NCBI RefSeq assembly: GCF_010723575.1 | Contig: NZ_BLKZ01000001.1 | Location: forward strand, 1,116,001-1,180,000 | Length of the DNA: 64,000 nt | Direction: 5' to 3' | Source: Mycobacterium bourgelatii | Lineage (GTDB): Bacteria; Actinomycetota; Actinomycetes; Mycobacteriales; Mycobacteriaceae | Shown here: in pieces, positions 27,283-36,755 of the stretch | Numbering within the stretch: the first letter of the stretch is position 1 | Layout of the letters: each line of letters begins with the position of its first letter | Notes under the pieces: model-generated | What the model was told of the DNA's origin: nothing | The model's database searches: none | The model's input: only the letters and a program-made list of their open reading frames with translations | Translations under genes and position numbers: made by a program

Positions 27283-27308
27283 CCAGCGCGATCAGACGAT
27301 CGCGCTGG
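27283..27308. terminator. Shared hairpin between convergent whiB7 and ABC1-kinase genes
   Basis: CCAGCGCGATC and GATCGCGCTGG form a perfect 11-bp stem with a 4-nt loop, covering the stop codon of the leftward kinase gene and lying 25 bp beyond whiB7. There is no U-tract, so it would be a non-canonical terminator or an mRNA 3'-end stabiliser for both convergent genes. Confidence 0.5.
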
Positions 27309-28641
27309 TCGGCTCCGTGAAACCGGGGATAAGCTCCTCCATCAACGCCTTGATCGGCACATGCGCATCCAGCTGGCACAGGATCGCGGAGACCGAGGCG
27401 ATGACGCGCATCGGAATGGCCAGCTTGGGCGGCAAGTCCATCTGCCGCGCGGTCTTGATCTGGGAGACCGACCGGTCGAACTGGAACTGGGTCGCCGTCA
27501 TCCGCTGCAGCCACTTGCGGTTGTAGTGGAAGACATCCACCTCGACGGGTTCGACGTACTGGCGCAACATCTCGTCGATGTCGCGTACCGACACCTGCTG
27601 ACCGCGTTGAATGAACCCGATCTTCTCCATCGTCGGCAACAGCAGGTCATAGTTCTTATCCCGAGCCAACCGGATGGTCATGCCGAGTTCGGGGGGATAG
27701 CCGCCGGGCAGCGGCGCCACCGCACCGAAGTCGATCACGCCCAGCTTGCCGTCGGGCAGCAACATGAAGTTCCCGGGGTGGGCGTCGCCGTGCAGCAGTC
27801 CCAATCGGCCCGGTGCGTCGAACACCAGCTCCAGCAGCAGGGTTCCGACGCGGTCACGCTGCTCGGGAGTTCCGTCCCGGATGATGTGCGACATCGGAAT
27901 GCCGTCGATCCATTCCTGGATCACCACCTTGGGTGCGCTCGCCACGACGTGCGGTATCAGGAAACGCGGGTGATCCTGGTATGCCTTGGCAAAGGCGCGC
28001 TGGTTGTCGGCCTCCAACCGATAGTCGAGCTCCATCTCCGTGCGCTCGATCAGTTCGTCCACAATGCCCTGAATATCGGCGCCCGGTGCGAGCTGCTTGA
28101 ACACACTGACCAACCGCTGCATGGTCTTCAGGTCGGCGCGCAGCGCCTCGTCGGCGCCGGGGTACTGGATCTTGACGGCCACTTCGCGGCCATCGGACCA
28201 GACCGCCTTGTGCACCTGACCAATGCTGGCGGAGGCCACCGGCTTGTCGTCGAATTCACTGAATCGCTGGCGCCACTTGGTGCCCAGCTGTGCGTCCAGC
28301 ACCCGGTGCACCTTGGCCGCGGGCAAGGGTGGGGCGTCTTTCTGGAGCTTGGTCAACGCTTCGCGGTAGGGCTGGCCGAACTGCTCGGGAATGGCCGCTT
28401 CCATCACCGACAGGGCCTGGCCCACCTTCATGGCTCCGCCCTTGAGCTCACCCAAAACGGTGAACAACTGGTGGGCGGCCTTCTCCATCAGTTCGGCGTT
28501 GACCTCGTCTTTTGACTTGCCCGTGAGGCGTTTACCGAACCCGAGTGCCGCCCGGCCGGCCATCCCTACCGGCAGACTTGCGAGCTTGGCGTTACGCGCG
28601 GCGCGTCCGCGTTTGATCTCTGACACAGGACCATCATCCAT
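27292..28641 (-). CDS. ABC1/UbiB-family atypical kinase (Rv3197-like, macrolide-resistance associated)
   Basis: A 449-aa ADCK/UbiB protein. Family motifs are GAMKVGQALS (KxGQ), VASASIGQVH (Ala-rich loop), VAVKIQYPG (Lys), HGDAHPGNFML (catalytic Asp/Asn) and VIDFGAV (metal-binding Asp). UbiB proteins have weak ATPase activity and act in isoprenoid lipid pathways. Rv3197 is recalled as a WhiB7-regulon gene linked to macrolide resistance, which fits its position beside whiB7. Start choice is uncertain. I took the ATG of MDDGPVSEIKRG, but a GTG 15 nt later or an ATG 48 nt earlier are alternatives, none with a good ribosome site. Confidence 0.87.
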   Translation of the reverse strand: MDDGPVSEIKRGRAARNAKLASLPVGMAGRAALGFGKRLTGKSKDEVNAELMEKAAHQLFTVLGELKGGAMKVGQALSVMEAAIPEQFGQPYREALTKLQKDAPPLPAAKVHRVLDAQLGTKWRQRFSEFDDKPVASASIGQVHKAVWSDGREVAVKIQYPGADEALRADLKTMQRLVSVFKQLAPGADIQGIVDELIERTEMELDYRLEADNQRAFAKAYQDHPRFLIPHVVASAPKVVIQEWIDGIPMSHIIRDGTPEQRDRVGTLLLELVFDAPGRLGLLHGDAHPGNFMLLPDGKLGVIDFGAVAPLPGGYPPELGMTIRLARDKNYDLLLPTMEKIGFIQRGQQVSVRDIDEMLRQYVEPVEVDVFHYNRKWLQRMTATQFQFDRSVSQIKTARQMDLPPKLAIPMRVIASVSAILCQLDAHVPIKALMEELIPGFTEPTSAIV

Positions 28642-28722
28642 GACGGCTAACCCGCCTGCGTGGCGAACCTGCAACTCTTCCTTTGACATGTCCCGAATCG
28701 GGGTCGGCCGGGCTAACGCGGG

Positions 28723-29589
28723 TCAGCACGAACACAGCGGATGCCGGGTCCAGTGGCGCGCCACGATCGAGCCGGCGTTGAGGTCGAACTCCAAGGTGGC
28801 GTTGAGCGCCGACGGCGGATCGGGGGTCGCCGCCTGCCCGCGGACGGCGGCGATCACCAGGTTTATCTGACTGAGTGCCAGTGCGGCGGTGGCGAGCAGC
28901 GTGGCGCGGTCGGCGACGCCGACGGTGTCACGTAGCTGCGCCGCGATGGCGGGCCAGGCGGCGTCCCGGTCGGCGCGATGCAGGTCAGCGCACGCCAAGC
29001 AGCTTGTTGCACCGGGGATGACCAGCGGCCCCACTAACCCGGTGCCGTCCCGCACCCGCACGGGAAGGTGCGCGATGCCTGCGTTGTGCAACTCGCGCAC
29101 CATGCGCGGGTCCGCCACTAGGTAGTCGGACAGGACCACCAGGTCCACCCCGGCTGGTGTGACGGCCGCGTGCGATTGGCTGCTGTGCCCGATTCGAGCG
29201 CCCGAGCAGCGCAGCGATTCGACGAGCAGGTCCGACAGCGGCCCGCGCCCGTGTACGCGAATTGACGCCGTCCGCCCGCGGGCGGGCCGGTTACCCGGGG
29301 TAACGATACCCGCGCTCACCAGCTGGGCGACCAGCTCCGCCAGCCCGTCGGCGTCCCCCAGACCGCGGCCGGCCGCCTGACGCTGCAGTTCGTCGATCGG
29401 GATCGGCAATCGCATGGACTGCAGCAACGTGGCCAACTTGGCCGGGGACAGGCCACTTGGTGGACGGACCAGAACCGCACGCCGAGGGTCCCAGCCAACC
29501 TGCACGGCGCCGTCGGGTCGCAACAAGATCGGCATAGCCGGATCGAGTGTGTAAGACGGGTCCTGCGGCATGACGTGTGACTGTGCCAC
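28723..29589 (-). CDS. TOMM precursor leader peptide-binding / ocin-ThiF-like protein (Rv3196-like)
   Basis: A 288-aa protein resembling the E1-like partner domain of azole-forming (TOMM) cyclodehydratases. The N-terminal ~95 residues resemble a winged-helix peptide-binding (RRE-like) module (VQVGWDPRRAVLV, LPIPIDELQRQ). A Rossmann-like part lacks the adenylation motifs of real E1 enzymes. Cysteines CLAC (C197, C200) and terminal CSC (C286, C288) could hold a structural zinc. In TOMM systems such proteins bind the precursor peptide for a YcaO enzyme, but no YcaO or precursor gene is visible in the window. The start may be one of the internal ATGs (residue 7 or 19). It lies upstream of the ABC1 kinase on the same strand. 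Confidence 0.68.
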   Translation of the reverse strand: MAQSHVMPQDPSYTLDPAMPILLRPDGAVQVGWDPRRAVLVRPPSGLSPAKLATLLQSMRLPIPIDELQRQAAGRGLGDADGLAELVAQLVSAGIVTPGNRPARGRTASIRVHGRGPLSDLLVESLRCSGARIGHSSQSHAAVTPAGVDLVVLSDYLVADPRMVRELHNAGIAHLPVRVRDGTGLVGPLVIPGATSCLACADLHRADRDAAWPAIAAQLRDTVGVADRATLLATAALALSQINLVIAAVRGQAATPDPPSALNATLEFDLNAGSIVARHWTRHPLCSC

Positions 29590-29766
29590 GCGCCGGGCGT
29601 GCGGACTGCTCGGTTATCCACAAGGCCAGGAATTCAGTACCGGCTACGGATAATTCAGTACTCGACCACTCAATTCGACCGAACGCACCCGCCTTACGTT
29701 GCCTGTACCTGGCGGATCGATGACCGCCAGCCGAGTGACAAGCAGGGCTCGTCGGAGGTGCACGAC

Positions 29767-31071
29767 ATGTCGTTTGTAATCGCAGTACCGGAGGCGATGG
29801 TGGCCGCGGCGGCGGAGTTGGCAACCATCGGCTCGGATATCGACGCTGCTGGCGCGGCAGCGGCTTCCCAAACTACGGCGGTTCTTGCGGCGGCCGAGGA
29901 TGAGGTCTCGGCGGCGATCGCGGCGCTGTTCTCGGCCCACGGTCAGGGGTTTCAGGCGCTTAGCGCGCGGGCGGCGACGTTTCATGAACAGTGCATTCAG
30001 GCATTGATGTCAAGTGCGGAATCGTTCGCCAGCGCGGAAGCTGCCAATCTGACGGCGCTGGGGGACATGATTCTCACAAATATTTTCGGGTCGCCAGCCA
30101 TGCCATCCCCACCCTCGGAAATTCCGCTGTTCACCGGTCAACAGTCGCTACTAACTCGACTCGAAATCGACTTTTTGTTACGGCCATTGAGAGATTTTCT
30201 GACTTTTTCCGGAATTTATGACCAGATGGGGGTGCTGGGCTCTCCGGTCCAAAATCTATTCGTCAGTGGCCTGCTATCACCGCTCTTCAGCGACACCCCG
30301 CCATTGCTCTTGACTTCGCTGTTGGGGCAAACGGTTCAATACACCACCTACGACGGTATGCCCGTGGTGGAGATCATCCCTGCGAATCCCACCGGCAACT
30401 ATGTCGTCGCCCTGCACGGCGGCGCATTCATCTGGCCGCCTTTGCTTTTCCACTGGGTTTGGTACTCGGTGACGGCCTACCAGACGGGTGCGACGATTTC
30501 GGTGCCCATCTATCCGCTGATTCAACAAGGTGGTACGGCCGCCACGGTGGTACCCAAGGTGGCCGACTTCATCTCTTCGCAAATCGCTACACACGGTGCC
30601 TCCCGCGTCAGCGTGCTCGGTGACTCGTCGGGGGCCAACATAGGCCTGGCCGCCGTCCAATACCTGGTGGCTAACAACCAACCCGTACCGGCGTCGATGG
30701 TTTTGGTGTCCCCGCTGTTATCTATAACTGGAAGCAATCCCAATATGCAGTTCATCAACGATCCGCTTCTCCCGCCACGCGGGAACATGCTTTACCAATT
30801 TGCTCAGCAGTGGGCAGGCGGTCTTGCGTTGACCGATCCTTTGGTGAGTCCGCTGTACGGGTCACTCGACGGACTCCCGCCAACCCATATCTACGCAGGT
30901 TCGCTCGATATGGCTTCGGCCGAAGCGGTTGTCCTTTCGCAAAAAGCCGCAATTGAGTCAGCGCCGATCAGCTTCGTGATGGCGACCGGCGGATTCCATG
31001 ACTGGATCCTCCTCAGCCCGGACGGACTTCGCTACTGGACGCAGATCGGGCGGCAACTACTCGGTGCCTGA
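29767..31071 (+). CDS. PE-domain triacylglycerol lipase, LipY-like
   Basis: A 434-aa fusion of a PE domain (about 1-95, MSFVIAVPEAMVAAAAELAT) to an HSL-family lipase. The lipase half carries HGGAF (oxyanion hole), GDSSGAN (nucleophile Ser), DPLVSPLYGSLDGLPP and a late FHDWILL with catalytic His, and closely resembles recalled LipY (Rv3097c). The protein should be exported by ESX-5 and hydrolyse stored or host triacylglycerols. Oddly, the export motif YxxxD/E at the end of the PE domain reads FASAE, with Phe for Tyr. The ATG has GGAGGTG nearby. The gene is extra between the Rv3196-like and Rv3195-like genes. Confidence 0.88.
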   Translation: MSFVIAVPEAMVAAAAELATIGSDIDAAGAAAASQTTAVLAAAEDEVSAAIAALFSAHGQGFQALSARAATFHEQCIQALMSSAESFASAEAANLTALGDMILTNIFGSPAMPSPPSEIPLFTGQQSLLTRLEIDFLLRPLRDFLTFSGIYDQMGVLGSPVQNLFVSGLLSPLFSDTPPLLLTSLLGQTVQYTTYDGMPVVEIIPANPTGNYVVALHGGAFIWPPLLFHWVWYSVTAYQTGATISVPIYPLIQQGGTAATVVPKVADFISSQIATHGASRVSVLGDSSGANIGLAAVQYLVANNQPVPASMVLVSPLLSITGSNPNMQFINDPLLPPRGNMLYQFAQQWAGGLALTDPLVSPLYGSLDGLPPTHIYAGSLDMASAEAVVLSQKAAIESAPISFVMATGGFHDWILLSPDGLRYWTQIGRQLLGA

Positions 31072-31123
31072 AGCCGCGGAGCCGTCGCCCGTCGGTGTGT
31101 GCGGCCTAGCTGCGTCAGCAGCG

Positions 31124-32503
31124 TTAGTTGTCCGAGGAACCGGGGTCGTCCGGACGGTCACCGTCCTCCTCGACTTCCTGCTCCAGCTGCGCGATCACGT
31201 CGTCGATGCCGCTGGTGTCGCCACCGATGACCCGGTCGATGAAGCCCGCTGGGTCGTCCAGATCGTCGGCGCCGGGCAGCAGGTCGGGGTGTTGCCAGAC
31301 ACCGTCGCGGGCGTCCATCCCGGCAGCCAGGGTCAGCCGCTCCCACAACACGCCGGCCTCGCGGAGCTTGCGCGGCCGCAACTCGAGGCCGACCAGGGTG
31401 GCGAAGGTCTGTTCGGCGGGACCGCCGCTGGCCCGTCGGCGACGAAGCGTCTCGGTCAACGCGGCCGTGCCGGGGATGCGGTCGCCGAGCGCCTCGGTCA
31501 CGACCGTCTGCACCCAACCCTCGATCAGCGCAAGCAGCGTCTCGAGACGCTCCAGGGCCTGCGTCTGCGCCGGCGTCGCCTTGGGTTCGAACACACCCTG
31601 GCTCAACAACTGCTCCATGGCGGTGGGGTCGGCCAGCGTCGCCGGGTTGAAGTCGCGGGCCAGCTCCTCGATGCCGCTCATGTCGATCTTCATGCCCATC
31701 GCGTAGGCCTCGACGGCGCCCAACAATTGGCTGGCCAGCCACGGCACGTGACTGAACAGCCGATGATGCGCAGCCTCGCGCGCAGCCAGGAACGTCAGGA
31801 TTTCGCTGCGCGGCTGTTCGAGCCCTTTGGCGAACGACTCGACGGCTTCGGGCAGTATCGCGGCCACCCCTTTGGGCCCCAGCGGCAGGCCGATATCAGT
31901 CGAGGTCAGCACCTCGCGGGACAGCCGCGCCAGGGCCTGGCCCAACTGCGAACCGAACGCGATGCCGCCCATTTGCGACATCATCGTCAGCAGGGGGCCG
32001 GCCATGTCCTTGGCTTCTTCGGGTAGTGATGCCACCCATACCGACGAAATCTGCTGGGCCATCGGATCGCAGAGCCTCTTCCAGACCTGCAGGGTGTTGT
32101 CGACCCAGTCGGAAGGGGTCCAGCCCACCGCCCGCGTGGTGCCGGCCGGTATCGCGGTGGCCCCGTCGAGCCAGGTCTCGGCCAGGTGCACGGCGTCGGA
32201 AATCGCCGAGGTGGTCTTTTCGGGGATGGGCGCAACGAACCCGATCGAGTTCGAGGCGACTTGCCGCGCCAGGTCGTAGTTGACCGGCCCGGAGGCTTTG
32301 CCCGAGGCCATCGCGCTGCCGACGCCACCGAACATCTCGCCGAGCTTGGTGAAAATCTGCCCCAACTCGGCCATGCCGAAGTCGCCGCCGATCCCGAACG
32401 CGCCGAAGGGATTGGACCCCGCGCCGGACTCGGGATCGTTACTCCCTCGGTTGTCGCGGTCAGGGTCTTCTCCGGACGAGAAGCCGAAAGGCACGTCAGC
32501 CAT
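31124..32503 (-). CDS. DUF2342 zinc-dependent metalloprotease-like protein (Rv3195-like)
   Basis: A 459-aa protein of the actinobacterial DUF2342/zincin-like family (recalled Rv3195, 472 aa). The N-terminus is Gly-rich and disordered (MADVPFGFSSGEDPDRDNRG). The core is helical with the family signature LAAREAAHHRLFSHVPWL (about 235-255), taken as the zinc-site region. It ends in an acidic tail (EQEVEEDGDRPDD). No signal peptide or membrane helix is seen, so it is probably cytoplasmic with unknown substrate. The ATG is supported by a TACGGT box 7 nt upstream. It diverges from the PDZ-Lon protease gene. Confidence 0.82.
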   Translation of the reverse strand: MADVPFGFSSGEDPDRDNRGSNDPESGAGSNPFGAFGIGGDFGMAELGQIFTKLGEMFGGVGSAMASGKASGPVNYDLARQVASNSIGFVAPIPEKTTSAISDAVHLAETWLDGATAIPAGTTRAVGWTPSDWVDNTLQVWKRLCDPMAQQISSVWVASLPEEAKDMAGPLLTMMSQMGGIAFGSQLGQALARLSREVLTSTDIGLPLGPKGVAAILPEAVESFAKGLEQPRSEILTFLAAREAAHHRLFSHVPWLASQLLGAVEAYAMGMKIDMSGIEELARDFNPATLADPTAMEQLLSQGVFEPKATPAQTQALERLETLLALIEGWVQTVVTEALGDRIPGTAALTETLRRRRASGGPAEQTFATLVGLELRPRKLREAGVLWERLTLAAGMDARDGVWQHPDLLPGADDLDDPAGFIDRVIGGDTSGIDDVIAQLEQEVEEDGDRPDDPGSSDN

Positions 32504-32510
32504 ACACCCA

Positions 32511-32516
32511 ACCGTA
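32511..32516 (-). promoter_or_regulatory. -10 box TACGGT for the DUF2342 gene
   Basis: On the reverse strand TACGGT ends 7 nt before the ATG, indicating a leaderless transcript and fixing that start. Confidence 0.5.
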
Positions 32517-32585
32517 CCCACCGCCGGAACAGAAAGCGCACTCCACCGTCTCGCTCGCAGTGAACGTGGCCCGCCAGGCTCCAAC

Positions 32586-32591
32586 TAGTGT
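32586..32591 (+). promoter_or_regulatory. -10 box TAGTGT for the PDZ-Lon protease gene
   Basis: TAGTGT ends 7 nt before the GTG start, and no ribosome site is present. Together with the box for the opposite gene, this makes a compact divergent leaderless promoter pair. Confidence 0.5.
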
Positions 32592-32598
32592 ATGCGGC

Positions 32599-33621
32599 GT
32601 GAACAGGCGGATTTTGACCTTGATGGTCGCGCTGGTGCCGATCGTGGCGTTCGGGGTGTTGCTCGCGGTGGCGACGGTGCCGTTTGTGTCACTGGGGCCC
32701 GGTCCCACGTTCGACACCCTGGGTGAGGTCGACGGGAAGCAGGTCGTGCAGATCGAGGGCACCCAGACCTACCCGACATCCGGTCACCTCAACATGACCA
32801 CGGTGTCCCAGCGCGACGAGCTGACCCTGGGCGAAGCCCTGACCTTGTGGTTGTCCGGCCAGGAGCAGTTGGTGCCTCGTGACCTGGTGTACCCGCCCGG
32901 CAAATCGAGGGACGAGGTCGACAAGGCCAACAATGAAGACTTCAAGAACTCCGAAGACGCAGCTGAATACGCCGCGCTGGGTTACCTGAACTACCCGAAG
33001 GCAGTGACGATCGCTACCGTCAACGACCCCGGCCCATCGGCCGGCAAGCTCAAGGCCGGTGACGCCATCGACAACGTCAACGGCACCCCGGTGGCCAACG
33101 TCGAACAGTTCACGTCGTTGCTGAAGACGACCAAGCCCGGCGATGTGGTGATAATCGACTACCGCCGCAAGAACGAGCCTGCGGGCATCGCACAGGTCAC
33201 GTTGGGCAAGAACAAGGACCGCGACTACGGCTTCATGGGCGTCGCCGTGCTCGATGCGCCATGGGCCCCGTTCGAAGTGAATTTCAACCTCGCGAACATC
33301 GGCGGACCCTCGGCCGGACTCATGTTCAGCCTGGCCCTGGTCGACAAGCTGACCACCGGCGAGCTGGTCGGCAATACCTTCGTCGCCGGCACCGGCACGA
33401 TCGCGCTCGACGGCAAAGTGGGCCCCATCGGTGGGATCACCCACAAGATGGCGGCCGCGCGCGCTGCCGGTGCCACCGTCTTCCTGGTGCCCGCCAAGAA
33501 TTGCGTCGAGGCGACCTCCGACATTCCGGACGGCTTGAAGCTGGTGAAGGTTGAGACGCTCGGTTCGGCGGTGGATGCGCTGCACGCGATGACATCGGGG
33601 GCGCCGACGCCAAGTTGCTAG
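32599..33621 (+). CDS. Membrane-anchored PDZ-Lon (S16) serine protease (YlbL/Rv3194c-like)
   Basis: A 340-aa secreted-face protease. A single N-terminal transmembrane helix (LMVALVPIVAFGVLLAVATV) anchors it. A PDZ domain (about 125-215; TVNDPGPSAGKLKAGDAI) precedes a Lon-type catalytic domain. The Ser-Lys dyad is S238 (GGPSAGLMF) and K283 (GGITHKMAAA), with the 45-residue spacing usual for Lon. The substrate is unknown. The GTG start gives 340 aa, the recalled length of Rv3194c, and the -10 box fixes it. The downstream UPF0182 gene lies 73 bp away in the same direction. Confidence 0.92.
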   Translation: MNRRILTLMVALVPIVAFGVLLAVATVPFVSLGPGPTFDTLGEVDGKQVVQIEGTQTYPTSGHLNMTTVSQRDELTLGEALTLWLSGQEQLVPRDLVYPPGKSRDEVDKANNEDFKNSEDAAEYAALGYLNYPKAVTIATVNDPGPSAGKLKAGDAIDNVNGTPVANVEQFTSLLKTTKPGDVVIIDYRRKNEPAGIAQVTLGKNKDRDYGFMGVAVLDAPWAPFEVNFNLANIGGPSAGLMFSLALVDKLTTGELVGNTFVAGTGTIALDGKVGPIGGITHKMAAARAAGATVFLVPAKNCVEATSDIPDGLKLVKVETLGSAVDALHAMTSGAPTPSC

Positions 33622-33694
33622 CGGACAATCGGGTTCGGCGGTCACGATGCGTACAGTGATGAGCATCGGGGAAACAGAGCAGGGAGCGTAGCTA

Positions 33695-36673
33695 GTGGGA
33701 ATGCGGCCCACCGCAAGGATGCCGAAACTGACTCGTCGCAGCCGGATCCTGATCACCGTCGCGCTTGGTGTGATCGTCTTGCTGCTTGCCGGTCCACGCC
33801 TGATCGACACCTACGTGGACTGGCTTTGGTTCGGCGAGCTCGGCTATCGGTCGGTCTTCACTACCGTCTTGGTCACCCGCCTGGTGGTGTTTCTGGTGGC
33901 GAGCGTGTTCGTCGGCGGCATCGTGTTCGCCGGGCTCGCGCTGGCCTACCGCACCCGGCCCGTCTTCGTTCCGAGTAACGACAACGATCCGGTGGCGCGC
34001 TATCGAGTCGCGGTGATGGGACGTCTGCGCCTGGTGGCCATCGGGATCCCGACGGCCATCGGGTTGTTGGCCGGCGTGGTCGCGCAGAGCTATTGGGTCC
34101 GGATCCAGCTGTTCCTGCACGGCGGTGACTTCGGTGTCACGGATCCGCAGTTCGGCAAGGATTTGGGCTTCTACGCCTTCGAGTTGCCGTTCTACCGGTT
34201 GGTGCTCAGCTACATCTTCGTCGCCGCGTTCATGGCGTTCGTGGCGAACTTGGTGTCGCACTACATCTTCGGCGGGATTCGGTTGTCCGGACGCGCCGGT
34301 GCGCTGAGCCGCTCGGCACGTGTGCAGCTGGTAGCCCTGGCCGGGATTCTGGTGCTGCTCAAAGCCGTTGCCTACTGGCTGGATCGGTACGAACTGCTGT
34401 CTCATACCCGCGGCGGCAAGCCGTTCACCGGCGCCGGCTACACCGACATCAACGCGGTATTGCCGGCCAAGCTGATCCTGATGGCCATCGCCTTGATCTG
34501 TGCCGCTGCGGTGTTCTCCGCGATCACCCTGCGAGACTTGCGGATTCCGGCCATCGGCCTGGTGCTGTTGCTGCTTTCGTCGCTGATCGTGGGTGCCGGC
34601 TGGCCGCTGATCGTCGAGCAGTTCAGCGTGAAACCCAATGCCGCGCAGAAGGAAAGCGAGTACATCAGCCGAAGTATCAAGGCCACCAGGGAGGCCTATG
34701 GTCTGACACCGGATGTGGTGACCTATCGCAACTACACCGGCGACGGGCAGGCCACCGCCCAACAGGTAGCCTCCGACCGCGCGACCACCTCCAACATCCG
34801 CTTGCTCGACCCCACCATCGTCAGCCCGGCATTCACCCAGTTCCAGCAGGGTAAGAACTTCTACTACTTCCCTGACCAGCTCTCCATCGATCGCTACCTG
34901 GACCGCAACGGCAATCTGCGGGACTACGTGGTGGCCGCGCGTGAGCTCAACCCCGACCGGCTGATCGAAAACCAGCGGGACTGGATCAACCGGCACACCG
35001 TGTACACGCACGGCAACGGGTTCATCGCGTCGCCGGCCAATACGGTGCGGGGCGTCGCCAATGACCCGAACCAGAACGGCGGCTACCCCGAGTTCCTGGT
35101 CAACGTCGTCGGCGCCAACGGCAACGTCATATCCGACGGGCCGGCACAGCTGGACCAGCCGCGGGTCTACTACGGGCCGGTCATCTCGAACACCCCGGCC
35201 GACTACGCGATCGTCGGAAAGACCGGCGCTGACCGCGAATACGACTACGAAACCAGCACCGAAACCAAGAATTACACCTACAGCGGCCTGGGCGGCGTCC
35301 CGATCGGTGGCTGGTTCGCCCGCACGGTCTTCGCGGCGAAGTTCGCCGAGCGTAACTTCCTGTTCTCCAACGTCATCGGATCGAACAGCAAGATCCTGTT
35401 CAACCGCGATCCGGCTCAGCGCGTGGAGGCCGTGGCCCCATGGCTGACGACCGATACCGCGGTGTACCCCGCGATCGTCAACAAGCGGCTGCTGTGGATC
35501 ATCGACGGCTACACCACGCTGGACAACTACCCGTACTCCGAGCTCACTTCGCTGTCGTCGGCGACGGCTGATTCGAACGAGGTGGCGTTCAACCGGCTGG
35601 CCCCGGACAAGAAGGTGTCCTACATCCGCAATTCGGTGAAGGCCACGGTTGACGCGTACGACGGCACGGTCACGCTGTACCAGCAGGACGAACAAGACCC
35701 AGTGCTGAAGGCCTGGATGAAGGTGTTCCCCGGCACGGTCAAGCCGAAGAGCGACATCACGCCTGAGTTGGCCGATCATCTGCGCTACCCCGAGGACCTG
35801 TTCAAGGTGCAGCGCATGCTGCTGGCGAAGTACCACGTGAACGACCCCGTGACGTTCTTCTCGACGTCGGACTTCTGGGACGTGCCGCTGGACCCGAACC
35901 CCACCGCCAGCAGCTATCAGCCGCCGTACTACATCGTCGCGAAAAACATTTACAAGAACGACAACACGGCGTCGTATCAGCTGACCAGCGCGATGAACAG
36001 GTTCAAGCGCGACTACCTGGCCGCCTACATCAGCGCCAGCTCCGATCCCGCGACGTACGGCAAGATCACCGTGCTGACCATCCCGGGCCAGGTCAACGGT
36101 CCCAAATTGGCCAACAACGCGATCACCACCGATCCGGCGGTGTCTCAGGACCTTGGTGTGATCGGCCGAGATAATCAGAACCGCATCAAGTGGGGCAACC
36201 TGCTGACCCTTCCGGTCGGTCAGGGTGGGCTGCTGTACGTCGAACCCGTATACGCCTCACCGGGATCCAGCGATGCGGCCTCGTCGTATCCGCGGTTGAT
36301 CCGCGTGGCGATGATGTACAACGACAAGGTCGGCTACGGACCCACCGTGCGTGACGCGCTCAACACGCTGTTCGGCCCCGGTGCGGGTAATGCGGCGACG
36401 GGCATCGTGCCGACCGAGCCCGGTGCGCCGCCGCCGGCGGCTGACACCCCGCCGCCGGCCAATGCACCGGGCACCACGCCGCCCACGGCCGTCGTGCCGC
36501 CGCCTCCGGATGGGGCGACCACGTTGTCGCCGGCCAAAGTCGCTGCGTTGCAGGAGATTCAGTCGGCGATCGGGGCGGCACGGGACGCGCAGAAGAAGGG
36601 TGACTTCGCCGGCTATGGGGCGGCGCTGCAACGCCTCGACGAAGCCATCAACAAGTTCAACGCCGCTCGGTAG
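33695..36673 (+). CDS. UPF0182 large membrane protein (Rv3193c-like)
   Basis: A 992-aa protein with seven or so N-terminal transmembrane helices (residues ~20-310; the first is ILITVALGVIVLLLAGP). A big extracytoplasmic domain follows (about 320-880), rich in Tyr/Asn/Asp, then a Pro/Ala-rich stretch and a C-terminal helix of ~45 residues (AALQEIQSAIGAARDAQKKG). UPF0182 is conserved in actinobacteria, and no mechanism is known to me. The GTG start (MGMRPTARMPKLTRRSR) has AGGGAG upstream and matches recalled Rv3193c. Long antisense open frames over it are composition artefacts. Confidence 0.92.
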   Translation: MGMRPTARMPKLTRRSRILITVALGVIVLLLAGPRLIDTYVDWLWFGELGYRSVFTTVLVTRLVVFLVASVFVGGIVFAGLALAYRTRPVFVPSNDNDPVARYRVAVMGRLRLVAIGIPTAIGLLAGVVAQSYWVRIQLFLHGGDFGVTDPQFGKDLGFYAFELPFYRLVLSYIFVAAFMAFVANLVSHYIFGGIRLSGRAGALSRSARVQLVALAGILVLLKAVAYWLDRYELLSHTRGGKPFTGAGYTDINAVLPAKLILMAIALICAAAVFSAITLRDLRIPAIGLVLLLLSSLIVGAGWPLIVEQFSVKPNAAQKESEYISRSIKATREAYGLTPDVVTYRNYTGDGQATAQQVASDRATTSNIRLLDPTIVSPAFTQFQQGKNFYYFPDQLSIDRYLDRNGNLRDYVVAARELNPDRLIENQRDWINRHTVYTHGNGFIASPANTVRGVANDPNQNGGYPEFLVNVVGANGNVISDGPAQLDQPRVYYGPVISNTPADYAIVGKTGADREYDYETSTETKNYTYSGLGGVPIGGWFARTVFAAKFAERNFLFSNVIGSNSKILFNRDPAQRVEAVAPWLTTDTAVYPAIVNKRLLWIIDGYTTLDNYPYSELTSLSSATADSNEVAFNRLAPDKKVSYIRNSVKATVDAYDGTVTLYQQDEQDPVLKAWMKVFPGTVKPKSDITPELADHLRYPEDLFKVQRMLLAKYHVNDPVTFFSTSDFWDVPLDPNPTASSYQPPYYIVAKNIYKNDNTASYQLTSAMNRFKRDYLAAYISASSDPATYGKITVLTIPGQVNGPKLANNAITTDPAVSQDLGVIGRDNQNRIKWGNLLTLPVGQGGLLYVEPVYASPGSSDAASSYPRLIRVAMMYNDKVGYGPTVRDALNTLFGPGAGNAATGIVPTEPGAPPPAADTPPPANAPGTTPPTAVVPPPPDGATTLSPAKVAALQEIQSAIGAARDAQKKGDFAGYGAALQRLDEAINKFNAAR

Positions 36674-36755
36674 CTGAGCCTTTGACGGCGAGCGCGCGTG
36701 TTTGTACGGTGACACGCCGCAAAAGCCGGCATTTTGCGCGCGCTCGTCACGGCCG

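Noticed and set aside
33692..35836. 714-codon open frame on the minus strand over the UPF0182 gene
   Set aside because: It is a shadow frame typical of high-GC DNA. The plus-strand membrane protein has consistent helices and family features.
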